From contig JAJPHZ010000035.1 of assembly GCA_021325025.1 (NCBI GenBank), forward strand, positions 554,729 to 618,728: a stretch of 64,000 nt of DNA, read 5' to 3'. The notes beneath the pieces were generated by a model. That model searched no databases. It saw only the letters and a list, made by a program, of their open reading frames with translations, and was not told the origin of the DNA. The stretch's first letter is position 1, and each line of letters begins with the position of its first letter. Made by a program: the position numbers and the translations under genes. This stretch comes from Pseudomonadota bacterium. Its GTDB lineage: Bacteria > Desulfobacterota > Binatia > Binatales > Binataceae. Below, piece by piece: positions 42,519 through 51,466 of the stretch.

Positions 42519-42902
42519 TTAGGAACGCTGCTGCGCGGCGGATATGCCGCGTTCCAACAACTGTATCACCAACGCCGCGGCGGTGGAGACCACTCCCTGC
42601 ACATCAGCCGACTGGGCAACCGCCGTCCACAGACCTTGCGCGCCGTTGCGGCCGGCGGCCCGGCGGGCGCGCTCATCTTCCGACTCGCGCCGTGCACCAA
42701 TCAGCGTCGCTAGCACGTTCGCGGCACTCGCGCCGGCCTGTTCGATGAAACTTTGCACCGTTGCCTGCGCGGTTGCGGACAGGGCCTTGAAATCCTCCGA
42801 TTCGCGGATCGTCTGCCATGCCTTGACCAGTTCGTCGAGCCTCTCCGGTCCGGTCCTGGCACCGAGATAGAAGCCGAGGGCGAAGCCCAGCAAAGTTCCC
42901 AT
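42519..42902 (-). CDS. YtxH-like small membrane-associated protein
   Basis: The 127-residue protein begins MGTLLGFALGFYLGARTG, a glycine-rich membrane segment as in YtxH-like proteins, and then a helical, Ala/Glu/Arg-rich remainder (coiled-coil-like). It sits between hypF and hypA but is not a known Hyp protein. It may be an unrelated insertion or a membrane tether. No function known. Confidence 0.65.
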   Translation of the reverse strand: MGTLLGFALGFYLGARTGPERLDELVKAWQTIRESEDFKALSATAQATVQSFIEQAGASAANVLATLIGARRESEDERARRAAGRNGAQGLWTAVAQSADVQGVVSTAAALVIQLLERGISAAQQRS

Positions 42903-42948
42903 CGCGCAATTCCTCCCTGCGTGCGCTGCATGCTGCCGTCATTCAACC

Positions 42949-45252
42949 TCAACCCCGGTCACAAGCGGCGGCAATCGCGGCCTGACCCAACGCGATGCCG
43001 CCGTCATTGGCGGGCACCCGCGAATGAACAAGGACGCGAAACTCCAGCTTGTGCAGGCGCTGCATGGTAGTCTCCAGCAGCAAGGTATTCTGGAAGACAC
43101 CGCCGCTGAGCGCGACGGTGCCCAGACCATGCTCGTCGCGGATGATGTCGCACACCGTGGCGATCACTTGTGCCATCCCGTTGTGAAAGCGTGCGGCCGC
43201 GGTCGGGCGCGGCGTCCCGGCGCGGAGGTCATCGATCATCTCGCGCAGCAAACCGGCGCCGCTGATTTGGATCGGCGTGGCGCGCAGGATTGCCGCCCGA
43301 TAGGCCGCGCGCTCGCCGGTTGCCGCCATCTGCTCGAACTCGACCGCCGCCTGCCCTTCGTAATTGACGGCATCGCGCACGCCGGCGATTGCAGCGGCGG
43401 CGTCGAACAGGCGTCCCGCGCTTGAGGTCATCGGCGCGTTGACCCGTGCGCGCATCGCGGCGGCAACCGCTCTCCAGCGGGTGCGATTGCGCGCCAATAC
43501 TTCCAGTTCCTGCGGCAATTCATCGCCGTAAATGCGGTCCAGATAAGCCAGCGCCATGCGCCATGGCTGCCTGATTGCCGCCGCCCCGCCCGGCATCGCA
43601 ACGGGTTCGAAGTGCGCGACGCGCCGAAAGCCGCGCAAATCCGCCAGTAGGAACTCGCCGCCCCACAGCGTCGCATCGGCCCCATAGCCCAGGCCGTCGA
43701 ACGCCACGCCGATCACGGGACCCGGCTCGCCGTTGTCGGCCAGGCAGGCCGCGATGTGCGCGTGATGGTGCTGGATTGCGCTCAGTTCGACGCCGCACAA
43801 CTCCGCCGCATATTTTGTCGACGAGTACTCCGGATGAAGGTCGTGAACGACCAGTTGCGGAGTTATTCCGAACAGGCGGCGGAAATGCTCGATTCCGTCG
43901 CTAAAGGCGCGCAGGCTGCGATAGTTCTCAAGGTCGCCGATATGATGCGACATGAAGGCGCTGCGTTCGCGCGCCAGGCAAAAGGCGTTCTTCAATTGCG
44001 CTCCGCAGCTCAGAATCGGGCGGCGCGCGGCAATCGGCAGCGTCAGCGGCGCGGGCGCGTAACCGCGCGCGCGCCGTATCGCCGTCTCGCGCCCGGCGAC
44101 GACCCGCATCACGGAATCGTCGGTACGAACATGAATGGGACGATCGTGGGTCAAAAAGAAATCGGCGATCGCGCTGAGCCGCTCCATTGCGTCGTCGTCG
44201 TGATACGCGATCGGCTCGTCGGAGACGTTGCCGCTGGTCAGCACGATCGGTGCGCCCAGGCTACGGCACAGCAGATGATGCAGGGGAGTGTAGGGAAGCA
44301 TCAGGCCCACGAAGCGATTACCGGGAGCCACAGCCGCGGCGAGCGGCGCGTCGGGGCGGCGGCGCACCAACACGATCGGCCGGCGCGCGCCGCATAACAG
44401 GCGCTCTTCGGCCGCGTCGACAAAGGCCAGCCGCCGGGCTGCATCCAGGTCGGCAGCCATCACTGCGAACGGCTTGTCCTCACGATGCTTGCGCGCGCGC
44501 AGCGCGCTGACCGCCGCTTGGTTGGCCGCCGCGGCCGCCAGATGGTAGCCGCCCAGCCCCTTGACCGCGACGATCTGACCGGCGGCCAGCAGATGAGCCG
44601 CACAGTCAATCGGGTCTCCGGCCAGTTCATTGCCGCGCCGATCGATCAATCGCAGGCACGGTCCGCAATCGGGGCATGAGATCGGCTGGGCGTGAAAGCG
44701 GCGGTCAGCCGGGTCGTGGTACTCGCGCGCGCACAGCGCGCACATCGCAAACGCGGCCATCGTGGTCAAGGGCCGATCGTAGGGAGTGCCGCGGATGATC
44801 GTAAAGCGCGGTCCGCAATTGGTGCAGTTGGTAAACGCGTAGCGGTAGCGGCGCTCGGCAGGATCGAAGATCTCGCGCAGGCACTCGGCGCAGGTTGCGG
44901 TGTCGGGCGCAATAAGCGTCTGGCGCGAACCATTGCTGCGGCTGGCGGCAATACGGAATTCGCGCTCTCCCAGCGGCGCGACCTCAGCCGTCGAGATGGA
45001 GTCGATGGACGCGAGCAACGGCGCGTCGCTGCGCAGACGGGCGATGAATTCGGCCAGCGACGGCGCGGCGCCCTCGGCGTCGATAATCACGCCGCGCTCG
45101 TCGTTGGCCACATAACCGCCCAGGCCGAGCCGCGCCGCCAGGTTGTGGACGAAGGGGCGGAAACCGACTCCTTGCACAATGCCCTCGACCCGGATTACGG
45201 TCCGAATGGAGGCGTTCGGGATGCGGCCGGCGCTCGCTTCAAGCTGGTTCAT
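42949..45252 (-). CDS. hypF: Carbamoyltransferase HypF
   Basis: From the ATG at 45252 the protein has 767 residues, the usual HypF size. It contains an acylphosphatase domain (EGIVQGVGFRPFV), two zinc-finger units (CAEC...CTNC, CALC...CPDC), a YrdC-like domain, and a Kae1-like domain with HDLHPEYSST and HHHAHIAACLADN. It makes carbamoyl-AMP from carbamoyl phosphate and passes it to HypE for the CN ligands. The open frame runs on to 45711, but that part is antisense to the hypC and 45602 genes. Confidence 0.95.
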   Translation of the reverse strand: MNQLEASAGRIPNASIRTVIRVEGIVQGVGFRPFVHNLAARLGLGGYVANDERGVIIDAEGAAPSLAEFIARLRSDAPLLASIDSISTAEVAPLGEREFRIAASRSNGSRQTLIAPDTATCAECLREIFDPAERRYRYAFTNCTNCGPRFTIIRGTPYDRPLTTMAAFAMCALCAREYHDPADRRFHAQPISCPDCGPCLRLIDRRGNELAGDPIDCAAHLLAAGQIVAVKGLGGYHLAAAAANQAAVSALRARKHREDKPFAVMAADLDAARRLAFVDAAEERLLCGARRPIVLVRRRPDAPLAAAVAPGNRFVGLMLPYTPLHHLLCRSLGAPIVLTSGNVSDEPIAYHDDDAMERLSAIADFFLTHDRPIHVRTDDSVMRVVAGRETAIRRARGYAPAPLTLPIAARRPILSCGAQLKNAFCLARERSAFMSHHIGDLENYRSLRAFSDGIEHFRRLFGITPQLVVHDLHPEYSSTKYAAELCGVELSAIQHHHAHIAACLADNGEPGPVIGVAFDGLGYGADATLWGGEFLLADLRGFRRVAHFEPVAMPGGAAAIRQPWRMALAYLDRIYGDELPQELEVLARNRTRWRAVAAAMRARVNAPMTSSAGRLFDAAAAIAGVRDAVNYEGQAAVEFEQMAATGERAAYRAAILRATPIQISGAGLLREMIDDLRAGTPRPTAAARFHNGMAQVIATVCDIIRDEHGLGTVALSGGVFQNTLLLETTMQRLHKLEFRVLVHSRVPANDGGIALGQAAIAAACDRG

Positions 45253-45315
45253 CGCAGCTGCACCGCCGGCGCAATGCTCGAGAGCCGCAGCGCCGTTGCG
45301 CATCGAGGTTTTCGC

Positions 45316-45576
45316 ATGTGCCTGGGCATTGTCGGCAAAATCGTCGCGCTTTGCGAAGAACATCCGGAACTGGCGTCGGTGGACGTCGCCGGCGCGACGC
45401 GTGAAATCAACATCATGATGCTGGCGCAAGACGGCCTTAAGTGCGGGGATTGGATTTTGATCCACGCCGGCTTCGCCATGGAGAAACTCGACGAGACGGC
45501 CGCACGCGAGCAGCTCGCGGCGCTGCGCGAATACACCGGCGGACCGCCGGGATTCGCCGAGGTGGAGGAAGAATGA
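45316..45576 (+). CDS. hypC: HypC/HupF-type maturation chaperone, copy 1
   Basis: The 86-residue protein begins MCLGIVGKIVAL, with the conserved Cys2 that carries the Fe(CN)2CO unit, and has GDWILIHAGFAMEKLDE. It starts 63 bp from hypF on the other strand, so it has its own promoter. It differs clearly from the copy at 48665. One copy may serve HypD and the other the large subunit. Confidence 0.92.
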   Translation: MCLGIVGKIVALCEEHPELASVDVAGATREINIMMLAQDGLKCGDWILIHAGFAMEKLDETAAREQLAALREYTGGPPGFAEVEEE

Positions 45577-45601
45577 GCGCAGCAGCAGGCCGGAGGCGGC
45601 G

Positions 45602-45886
45602 GTGAAATTCCTGGTGATCTGGCAAATCGAGATCTCGCTGCTGTCGCGCGAGATTCTGAAGTCGGTGGCGCGGATGCCCGAGTACGCGGGACCGCTGGAA
45701 AAGCAGGGCAAGATTCTGGCCCGCTATCACATCCCGGGCTCGCACGGCGGCGCGTGGATTTATGACGTCGCGTCCCATGAAGAACTCGACATGCTGCTGG
45801 CGCGCTCGCCCGTGTACAACTACTCGCGCTACCAGGTCTATCCGCTGGCCGACATGACTCCGCCGGGATTCGCAGCGCCGCAGTAG
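45602..45886 (+). CDS. Muconolactone isomerase-like small protein
   Basis: The protein has 94 residues from the GTG at 45602 (GGAGGCG before it). It shows MKFLVIWQIE and GAWIYDVASHEELDMLLARSPV, the ferredoxin-like fold of muconolactone isomerase / DUF3303-type proteins. It is 25 bp after hypC and clearly its partner in a two-gene plus-strand unit inside the hydrogenase island. A role in hydrogenase maturation is suggested by location only. Confidence 0.75.
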   Translation: MKFLVIWQIEISLLSREILKSVARMPEYAGPLEKQGKILARYHIPGSHGGAWIYDVASHEELDMLLARSPVYNYSRYQVYPLADMTPPGFAAPQ

Positions 45887-45930
45887 GCCAGGGCTGTTTC
45901 ACAATCGACGGAGTCATCCCTCGCCTCATG

Positions 45931-46986
45931 TCAGCAAATTCTCGGCAGCGGCTCGCCGAAGGGCAGGTCAAGCACCCGTTCGCCGCCCACCGGCGTCTTC
46001 AAAATGACGAATCCCCGATGGCTGTCCGTGACGCACCCGATGCGTGCGGCGTCGCGCCCCAGCGGATGGCTGCGCAGCGCCGCCAGCACGCGCTCGCTGT
46101 GCTCGTGCGGCACGAAGGCGACCAGCTTGCCTTCGTTGGCAACCAGCAGCGGGTCCAGTCCCAGGATTTCGCACGCACCGCGCACCGCGTCGCGGATCGG
46201 GATCGCGGTCTCCTCCACTTCGATTCCCAGATGGCGGCGTGAGGCGAACTCGACCAGCGTGGCGGCAAGGCCGCCGCGCGTCGGATCGCGCATGGCGTGG
46301 ATTTGCGGGCAGGCGCGCAGCGCCGCCGCCACCAGGTCGTGCAGCGGTGCGGTGTCGCTCAGCATCTCGCCCTCGAACTGAAGGCCTTCGCGCTGCGAGA
46401 GGATCGCAACGCCGTGATCTCCAATCGTGCCCGACAACAGGATCGCGTCGCCGGGGCGGATGCGCGCGGAGGACAGCTCGATCCCCGCGGGCACCACGCC
46501 GATTCCCGAGGTGTTGACGAAAATCTTGTCGCCGCTGCCCTTGCCGACCACCTTGGTATCGCCGGTCACGATCCGCACGCCCGCCCGCGCGGCGGCGCGC
46601 CGCGCCGATTCCACCACGCGCTGGAGGTCGGTGAGCGGCAATCCTTCCTCCAGGATGAACGCCAGCGACAGATAGAGCGGGTGCGCCCCGCCCATCGCCA
46701 GGTCGTTGACCGTGCCGTTGACGGCCAGCTCGCCGATATCGCCGCCGGGAAAGAAAATCGGGGTGACAACGTAGGAATCGGTGGTGAACGCCAGGCGCGA
46801 CGCGCCCAGTGAGAATATCGCCTGGTCGTCGAGCAGTTCCAGTTCGGGATTGCGGAACGCCGGCACAATCAGCTCTTCGATCAATTGCGCGCTGAGTTTG
46901 CCGCCGCTGCCATGACCCATCAGCACTTGCGAGACCTGGTTGATCGGCAGCGGGCATTGCCCAAAGGGCGTCCGGTCAGATGACAT
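45931..46986 (-). CDS. hypE: Hydrogenase maturation protein HypE
   Basis: From the ATG at 46986 the protein has 351 residues (47004 is an alternative). It contains the PurM-like fold with MGHGSGGKLSAQLIEE, GDIGELAVNGTVNDLAMGGA and ITGDTKVVGKG, and ends PRIC, the C-terminal Cys that receives carbamoyl and becomes thiocyanate. It works with HypF. It overlaps the SIS gene by 11 bases. Confidence 0.95.
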   Translation of the reverse strand: MSSDRTPFGQCPLPINQVSQVLMGHGSGGKLSAQLIEELIVPAFRNPELELLDDQAIFSLGASRLAFTTDSYVVTPIFFPGGDIGELAVNGTVNDLAMGGAHPLYLSLAFILEEGLPLTDLQRVVESARRAAARAGVRIVTGDTKVVGKGSGDKIFVNTSGIGVVPAGIELSSARIRPGDAILLSGTIGDHGVAILSQREGLQFEGEMLSDTAPLHDLVAAALRACPQIHAMRDPTRGGLAATLVEFASRRHLGIEVEETAIPIRDAVRGACEILGLDPLLVANEGKLVAFVPHEHSERVLAALRSHPLGRDAARIGCVTDSHRGFVILKTPVGGERVLDLPFGEPLPRIC

Positions 46987-47557
46987 CGTCCGCTCCCATC
47001 GCAACCTGCAGCAGGTCCCACATCAGATGGAGCAGCGCGGTATGGGTTTCCTGGATGCGGTGAATCGACCACGACTTGACCACGAAGCAGTAATCGCACA
47101 ACTCCACCATCCGCCCGCCGTCGCGCCCGGCGAACCCGACCGTCAGCAGGCCCTTCTCCCGCGCACGCCGCAACGCCCGATTGACGTTGGCCGACGCGCC
47201 GGAAGTCGAGATTCCCAGCGCGATATCCTCAGGCCGCGCCAGCAGGTCGAGCTGGTCGACAAAGACGAAGGAGAAGTCCTTGTCGTTGCCGATCGCGGTC
47301 AGCGCGGCGGTGTCGGTGGCAAGCGCCATGGCCGGCAGCGGCCGGCGTTTTTCGATGATCGGATGCTGGAACTCGACAGCCACGTGCTGGGCGTCGCACG
47401 CCGAGCCGCCGTTGCCCATCGCAAAAAGCCTGCCGCCGCGCTCAAAGCGCTGCGCCATCTCGGCGACGCATTGTTCCAGCGCGCCGGCATTTTCGGCAAA
47501 AAAACCCACCATCAGTTGGGCGCTCTCACGCGCCTTGCGCTGGATGCTCTCTTTCAT
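46976..47557 (-). CDS. SIS-domain (GmhA-like) sugar-phosphate isomerase
   Basis: The 193-residue protein has [18 protein letters not shown] (phosphate-binding SIS loop), [15 protein letters not shown] and [16 protein letters not shown]. This resembles GmhA, sedoheptulose 7-phosphate isomerase of heptose synthesis. But it is embedded between hypD and hypE with 4- and 11-base overlaps. SIS genes recur in hyp clusters of actinobacterial-type hydrogenases; what they do there is unknown. No other heptose gene is near. Confidence 0.85.
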   Translation of the reverse strand: MKESIQRKARESAQLMVGFFAENAGALEQCVAEMAQRFERGGRLFAMGNGGSACDAQHVAVEFQHPIIEKRRPLPAMALATDTAALTAIGNDKDFSFVFVDQLDLLARPEDIALGISTSGASANVNRALRRAREKGLLTVGFAGRDGGRMVELCDYCFVVKSWSIHRIQETHTALLHLMWDLLQVAMGADDVI

Positions 47558-48690
47558 CTGCCGCCGCTCGCGGCGCAATCCTCCGCCGCCCTGCCATCGG
47601 TGTCCAGATGACGCCCGTACTGGTAGTAGGCGGCGCACGCCCCTTCCGCCGACACCATCGTGGCGCCCAGCGGGGTTTGCGGCGTGCACTGCCGGGCGAA
47701 GGCCGGGCAGTCGCAGGGCTTTTTCAGCCCGCGCAGGATGAGCCCGCTGATACATTGGGGCGGCTCGTGCGTGTCGATCGCATCAACCTCGAAGATCTTC
47801 TCCGCGTCGTACTCGCGGTATTCGTAGGAGATCCGGTAGCCGGACTTGGGAATCGAGCCCACGCCGCGCCACTTGCGGTCGCCGACCTCGAACACCTCGA
47901 AGATCAAGTCGCGCGCCGCGCGGTTGCCGTCGCGGCTGACCGCGCGCACGTACTGGTTTTCCACTTCAGCGCGGCCCTGCTCGAGCTGGCGCACCGCCAT
48001 CAGGATTCCCTCCAGGATGTCGAGCGGCTCGAAGCCGGTAATCACGATCGGGACGCGATAGTGCTCGCACAGCGATTCATACTCGCGCCAGCCCATCACC
48101 GCGCATACGTGGCCGGGGCCCAGAAAGGCCTGCACGCGATTGCCCGGCGCCTGCAGGATCGCGGCGATCGACGGCGGCACCAGCACGTGCGACGCCAGCA
48201 TCGAGAAGTTTTTGACGCCCAGGCGCCGCGCCTGATACAGCGCCATCGCGTTGGCCGGCGCAGTGGTCTCGAACCCGATCCCGAAGAACACCACCTTGCG
48301 GGCGGGATTTTCCTGCGCGATGCGCAGTGCGTCCATCGGCGAGTAGACCACGCGCACATCGGCGCCCCGCCCCTTGAGCGTCAGCAGATCGCCGCGCGAA
48401 CCGGGCACCCGCAGCATGTCGCCGAAGGAAGTGAAGATCACATCCGGGCGCTGCGCGATTGCGTGGGCGCGGTCGATCATCTCCAGCGAGGTCACACATA
48501 CCGGACAGCCGGGACCGTGGACCAACTCGACCTGCTGCGGGAGCATGCGGTCGATTCCGTAGCGGACGATCGAATGAGTCTGGCCGCCGCAGACCTCCAT
48601 CAACACCCACGGCCGGGTCACGGTTTCGCTGATCCTGCGGACCAGCGCGGCGGCAATTTCGCTGTTACGGTACTCGTCGATATATTTCAC
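47554..48690 (-). CDS. hypD: Hydrogenase maturation protein HypD
   Basis: The 378-residue protein shows [28 protein letters not shown] with the CxxC and a C-terminal cluster of cysteines ([10 protein letters not shown]) that binds a [4Fe-4S] centre. It receives Fe(CN)2CO with HypC and is overlapped by HypC at its start (26 bases) and by the SIS gene at its end (4 bases). Confidence 0.95.
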   Translation of the reverse strand: MKYIDEYRNSEIAAALVRRISETVTRPWVLMEVCGGQTHSIVRYGIDRMLPQQVELVHGPGCPVCVTSLEMIDRAHAIAQRPDVIFTSFGDMLRVPGSRGDLLTLKGRGADVRVVYSPMDALRIAQENPARKVVFFGIGFETTAPANAMALYQARRLGVKNFSMLASHVLVPPSIAAILQAPGNRVQAFLGPGHVCAVMGWREYESLCEHYRVPIVITGFEPLDILEGILMAVRQLEQGRAEVENQYVRAVSRDGNRAARDLIFEVFEVGDRKWRGVGSIPKSGYRISYEYREYDAEKIFEVDAIDTHEPPQCISGLILRGLKKPCDCPAFARQCTPQTPLGATMVSAEGACAAYYQYGRHLDTDGRAAEDCAASGGR

Positions 48691-48955
48691 GGCCGCCCTC
48701 CGGGTTCGAGGCGTCGGCGGTCAGTTCAGCGGTCTGGCCCAGTTCTTCCAGCACGCGATAGGCGCGCGCGGCCTCCTCGGGATCGATTTTAGAAATCGCG
48801 AAACCAACGTGCACGACCACAAAGTCGCCGCGCGCCGCCTCGGGCACGTAAGCCAGGCAGACCTCGCGCGTGATGCCGGCAAAGCGCACCTTGCCGGTGC
48901 GCAGACCGTTGTCCTCTCGAACTTCCAAAATTTCACCGGGGATTCCCAGGCACAT
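48665..48955 (-). CDS. hypC: HypC/HupF-type maturation chaperone, copy 2
   Basis: The 96-residue protein begins [12 protein letters not shown] and contains [19 protein letters not shown]. Cys2 is conserved. It overlaps hypD by 26 bases, the usual hypCD pair. The second hypC at 45316 is on the opposite strand. Confidence 0.93.
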   Translation of the reverse strand: MCLGIPGEILEVREDNGLRTGKVRFAGITREVCLAYVPEAARGDFVVVHVGFAISKIDPEEAARAYRVLEELGQTAELTADASNPEGGREIYRRVP

Positions 48956-48977
48956 CGAAATTCTCCGCCGCGGCGCC

Positions 48978-49490
48978 TCAGGCCTGCTTTTCGGCCACCA
49001 CGCGTCCGCGCACTTTTACCTCGGGATAGACCTTCAACATCAGGATGCGAGGCGGCGTCAGCCCGAAATCGCGGATATCGAAAATCTGCTCGCCTTCGAA
49101 TTCCAGCGCTCCGCCGTCAACGACCCGCACAGTTACCTCGCCCTGTACGGTTTTTGTCACGCCGTGCAGCGACAGATTGCCGCGCACCCGGTAACGGCGT
49201 CCGGCGTCGAGTTCGGTCACTTCCACGACCTCGCCGCGGATACGCGGGTACTTGCGCACCTCGAGTTGGCGCTCCACCTCGCGATCGTACAGCACGTTGC
49301 CGGTCTTGAGGCTCTCAACCGCAACCTCGATCCGTGCTTGCGGCTGAACCTTCAGGTCAAGGCCGCTGCTGGCCATCTCGGCTTCTATATAGCCCTGGAG
49401 CTGGGCGCTCTCCGCTTTGATCGGATGAAGGCTGGAACGTGCTTCCACCCACAGGCGCGAGCGCCCCGGTGCGATCGTAAAGCGTGCCAC
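48978..49490 (-). CDS. YceI-like protein in hydrogenase operon
   Basis: From the GTG at 49490 the protein has 170 residues. It shows FTIAPGRSRLWVEARSSLHPI and RVRGNLSLHGVTKTVQGEV with FEGEQIFDIRDFGL, the lipocalin-like YceI fold that binds polyisoprenoids or other lipids. YceI proteins usually have a signal peptide, but none is visible here, so the protein may act in the cytoplasm. It starts 4 bp after the small peptide gene, so it is coupled. A quinone-related role with the hydrogenase is possible. Confidence 0.75.
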   Translation of the reverse strand: MARFTIAPGRSRLWVEARSSLHPIKAESAQLQGYIEAEMASSGLDLKVQPQARIEVAVESLKTGNVLYDREVERQLEVRKYPRIRGEVVEVTELDAGRRYRVRGNLSLHGVTKTVQGEVTVRVVDGGALEFEGEQIFDIRDFGLTPPRILMLKVYPEVKVRGRVVAEKQA

Positions 49491-49494
49491 CGCG

Positions 49495-49596
49495 TCACAT
49501 CTCGCGCATCTTGACATAGCGCGCGATGTCGGGGAGCGCCGACACTACCATGTAAGCCACCGCCAGCAGCGCAAGCGTAGCCACGACCTTTTTCAT
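49495..49596 (-). CDS. 33-residue DUF6893-like peptide
   Basis: This gene is short enough to be missed by default callers. The ATG at 49596 overlaps the protease stop by 4 bases and follows GGAGGAAGG. It encodes 33 residues: MKKVVATLALLAVAYMVV, then SALPDIARYVKMREM. A single TM helix and a basic C-terminal half fit the small DUF6893-type peptides found in actinobacterial hydrogenase clusters. It probably lies in the membrane beside the hydrogenase. Confidence 0.8.
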   Translation of the reverse strand: MKKVVATLALLAVAYMVVSALPDIARYVKMREM

Positions 49597-50126
49597 GAGC
49601 CTTCCTCCTTTCCGCCCGCGGTGCGGGCTTCACCCGCAGGCCTGGCAAGTTCCTCGTCAATCAGACTGCGCACCACGCCGCAGGCTTCATCCACGGCGCG
49701 TGCGGCCGCCTGGCTAAGTCCCATTCCCTCGCTGATATCGGCCGGCTCGCAGCCGACGATCACGACCCGGCCGACCTTGCCGCCAAGATCCTTCAAAATC
49801 CCGAGCACCATCTCAGGATCCATGCCGTGGGCGTCGAGCAGGAAGCCGCTTTGGGTGCGCGGCAGCGTTTCGGGCCGCTCGAAGTCCGGCTCCAGGACAA
49901 AGATCGTACCGGGCGCCTCTCCCCTCGAAGCCGCATCGATCAGGATAAGAGTATCGTAGCCCTCCAGGAGCTGATAGGCGAGGTGAACTCCGCGGATACC
50001 GAAATCGGCGATGTCAACGCCCGGCGCAAAGCGCTGGGCGCCGAGCCGGCGCGCGACTTCGACGCCGAATCCGTCGTCGCCCAGGAAAATGTTGCCGACG
50101 CCGGCAACCAGGATACGCCGCGTCAT
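49593..50126 (-). CDS. Hydrogenase maturation protease
   Basis: The 177-residue protein begins with RILVAGVGNIFLGDDGFG, typical of HyaD/HybD/HycI endopeptidases, with the Ni-binding Asp/Glu in GDDGFGVE and a conserved Asp in LILIDAAS. It removes the C-terminal peptide of the large subunit after Ni insertion. The large subunit here keeps a 21-residue tail beyond its last His ligand, so cleavage is required. Confidence 0.92.
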   Translation of the reverse strand: MTRRILVAGVGNIFLGDDGFGVEVARRLGAQRFAPGVDIADFGIRGVHLAYQLLEGYDTLILIDAASRGEAPGTIFVLEPDFERPETLPRTQSGFLLDAHGMDPEMVLGILKDLGGKVGRVVIVGCEPADISEGMGLSQAAARAVDEACGVVRSLIDEELARPAGEARTAGGKEEGS

Positions 50127-51466
50127 GGCCGCTCCTTGATGGGTTCGACCTCATCGGGCGCAAAGTAAAGGAAGCGCCCATGGCACTGATAAAGCTCCGC
50201 GGCCGGATCGTCTTCGAGTGTCACAGCGAGATAATCGCGGTTCTCGACGTCGCGCAACACGCCTTCGATGCGCGCGATGCGACCGTCGAGGAACATGTCC
50301 TGCGCGTCGGCGCGACGGATCCGCGGGCGCAGCCTGACACGGCTGCCCCTGGCAAGGGTCACGCCGCACACTTCGACGCTATCGGACTCGGGGCGCACCG
50401 ACGCGTCCGCGCCCGGCTCCTGCCACGAAGCGGCGGGGTGCTCGCCCCGGACTTCGCGCAGGTAGCGAATTGCGCCATGCAGACGGTCGAGCACTTCAGG
50501 CGGCAGGTTGTCGACGCGGTCGATGATCGCGGCGGCGCGCGGATCGGTGGCGCGCGCCTCGCGTTTTTCCTCCTCGCTAAGGGTCATCGTACGCAGAGTC
50601 AGCAGCTCGTCGATTTCGGTGGCGTCGAACAGATCGGCGGGACTTTCCGGCGCCACCCGCGGGTAATCTTCCAGAATGATCGGTGCGGACAGGATGAGGT
50701 TGCGCGCGCCCGCCTCACCCGCCATCGCCGGCCACGTGCGCACATTGCGGCACGATTGCGCCGCCTGCGCGGCCCATTGCGGCGGGTCGGCCAGCGAGAC
50801 GAACGCCGCATCCTCGACGCCGAGCAGCAGGTGTGCCCCGACCAAAAACGCCGGCAGCGCCTCTTCGCGAGCGGCGTGCGGCGCCGTCCACGGCGTCAGG
50901 TTCTCCTCGCGTATGCGCACCTTGACCAGCGGATACGGACCGGGCAGCGGCTCGGCCTCGATGCAAAGCGCTCCGCTCAGCGCCCGATGCTCGCGCATGA
51001 TTCGTATCGCCGGCTCGCCCGCGCGGCCGCCGATTTCTTCCACGCCCGTGCCGGCCGCAAATTCAAACGGCACCGTCCGGCTTATGGGCCTGCTTCGATC
51101 AAAGTCAAGCGCGAACTCCACTTCGCGCTCCACACCTTCTTCCCACGACGTGTACAGCTTGCCGTCGATTTCGGCCGACGCCACCGGACGGAACCTGCCC
51201 GCTTCCTCGGCGATTTCCACGCGCCGCGCCGCCGCCTGAAGGAAGCGCAGCCTGCCCGCCAGTTGCCCGGCGCCGGCGCATTCCACCAGGCATTCCGTCT
51301 GCCGCCACCACTCCTCGCATCCGCCCGCTTCGCTCCACGCGCGCGGCGCCAGCACGCCAAACTGCCATCGCACACGGTTCTTGCGCGCCGAAGCCCGATA
51401 GGGATACAGGATGTAGCCCTCGTATAACACGCAGTCAGCGATCTTGCGGACTTCTTCGAAGTTCAT
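50123..51466 (-). CDS. Conserved hydrogenase-cluster protein of unknown function
   Basis: From the ATG at 51466 the protein has 447 residues, starting MNFEEVRKIADCVLYEGYIL. It has a mixed alpha/beta composition and no TM, with a C-terminal stretch of many basic and acidic residues. It has no clear motif. Similar proteins with the opening VLYEGYxLYPYR are found beside group 1h-type hydrogenases; a maturation or electron-transfer role is inferred from place. It overlaps both neighbours by 4 bases. Confidence 0.75.
   Translation of the reverse strand: MNFEEVRKIADCVLYEGYILYPYRASARKNRVRWQFGVLAPRAWSEAGGCEEWWRQTECLVECAGAGQLAGRLRFLQAAARRVEIAEEAGRFRPVASAEIDGKLYTSWEEGVEREVEFALDFDRSRPISRTVPFEFAAGTGVEEIGGRAGEPAIRIMREHRALSGALCIEAEPLPGPYPLVKVRIREENLTPWTAPHAAREEALPAFLVGAHLLLGVEDAAFVSLADPPQWAAQAAQSCRNVRTWPAMAGEAGARNLILSAPIILEDYPRVAPESPADLFDATEIDELLTLRTMTLSEEEKREARATDPRAAAIIDRVDNLPPEVLDRLHGAIRYLREVRGEHPAASWQEPGADASVRPESDSVEVCGVTLARGSRVRLRPRIRRADAQDMFLDGRIARIEGVLRDVENRDYLAVTLEDDPAAELYQCHGRFLYFAPDEVEPIKERP

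Noticed and set aside
45253..45711. Upstream extension of hypF
   Set aside because: The frame stays open but runs antisense through the second hypC and the next small gene; the acylphosphatase domain starts soon after the ATG at 45252.
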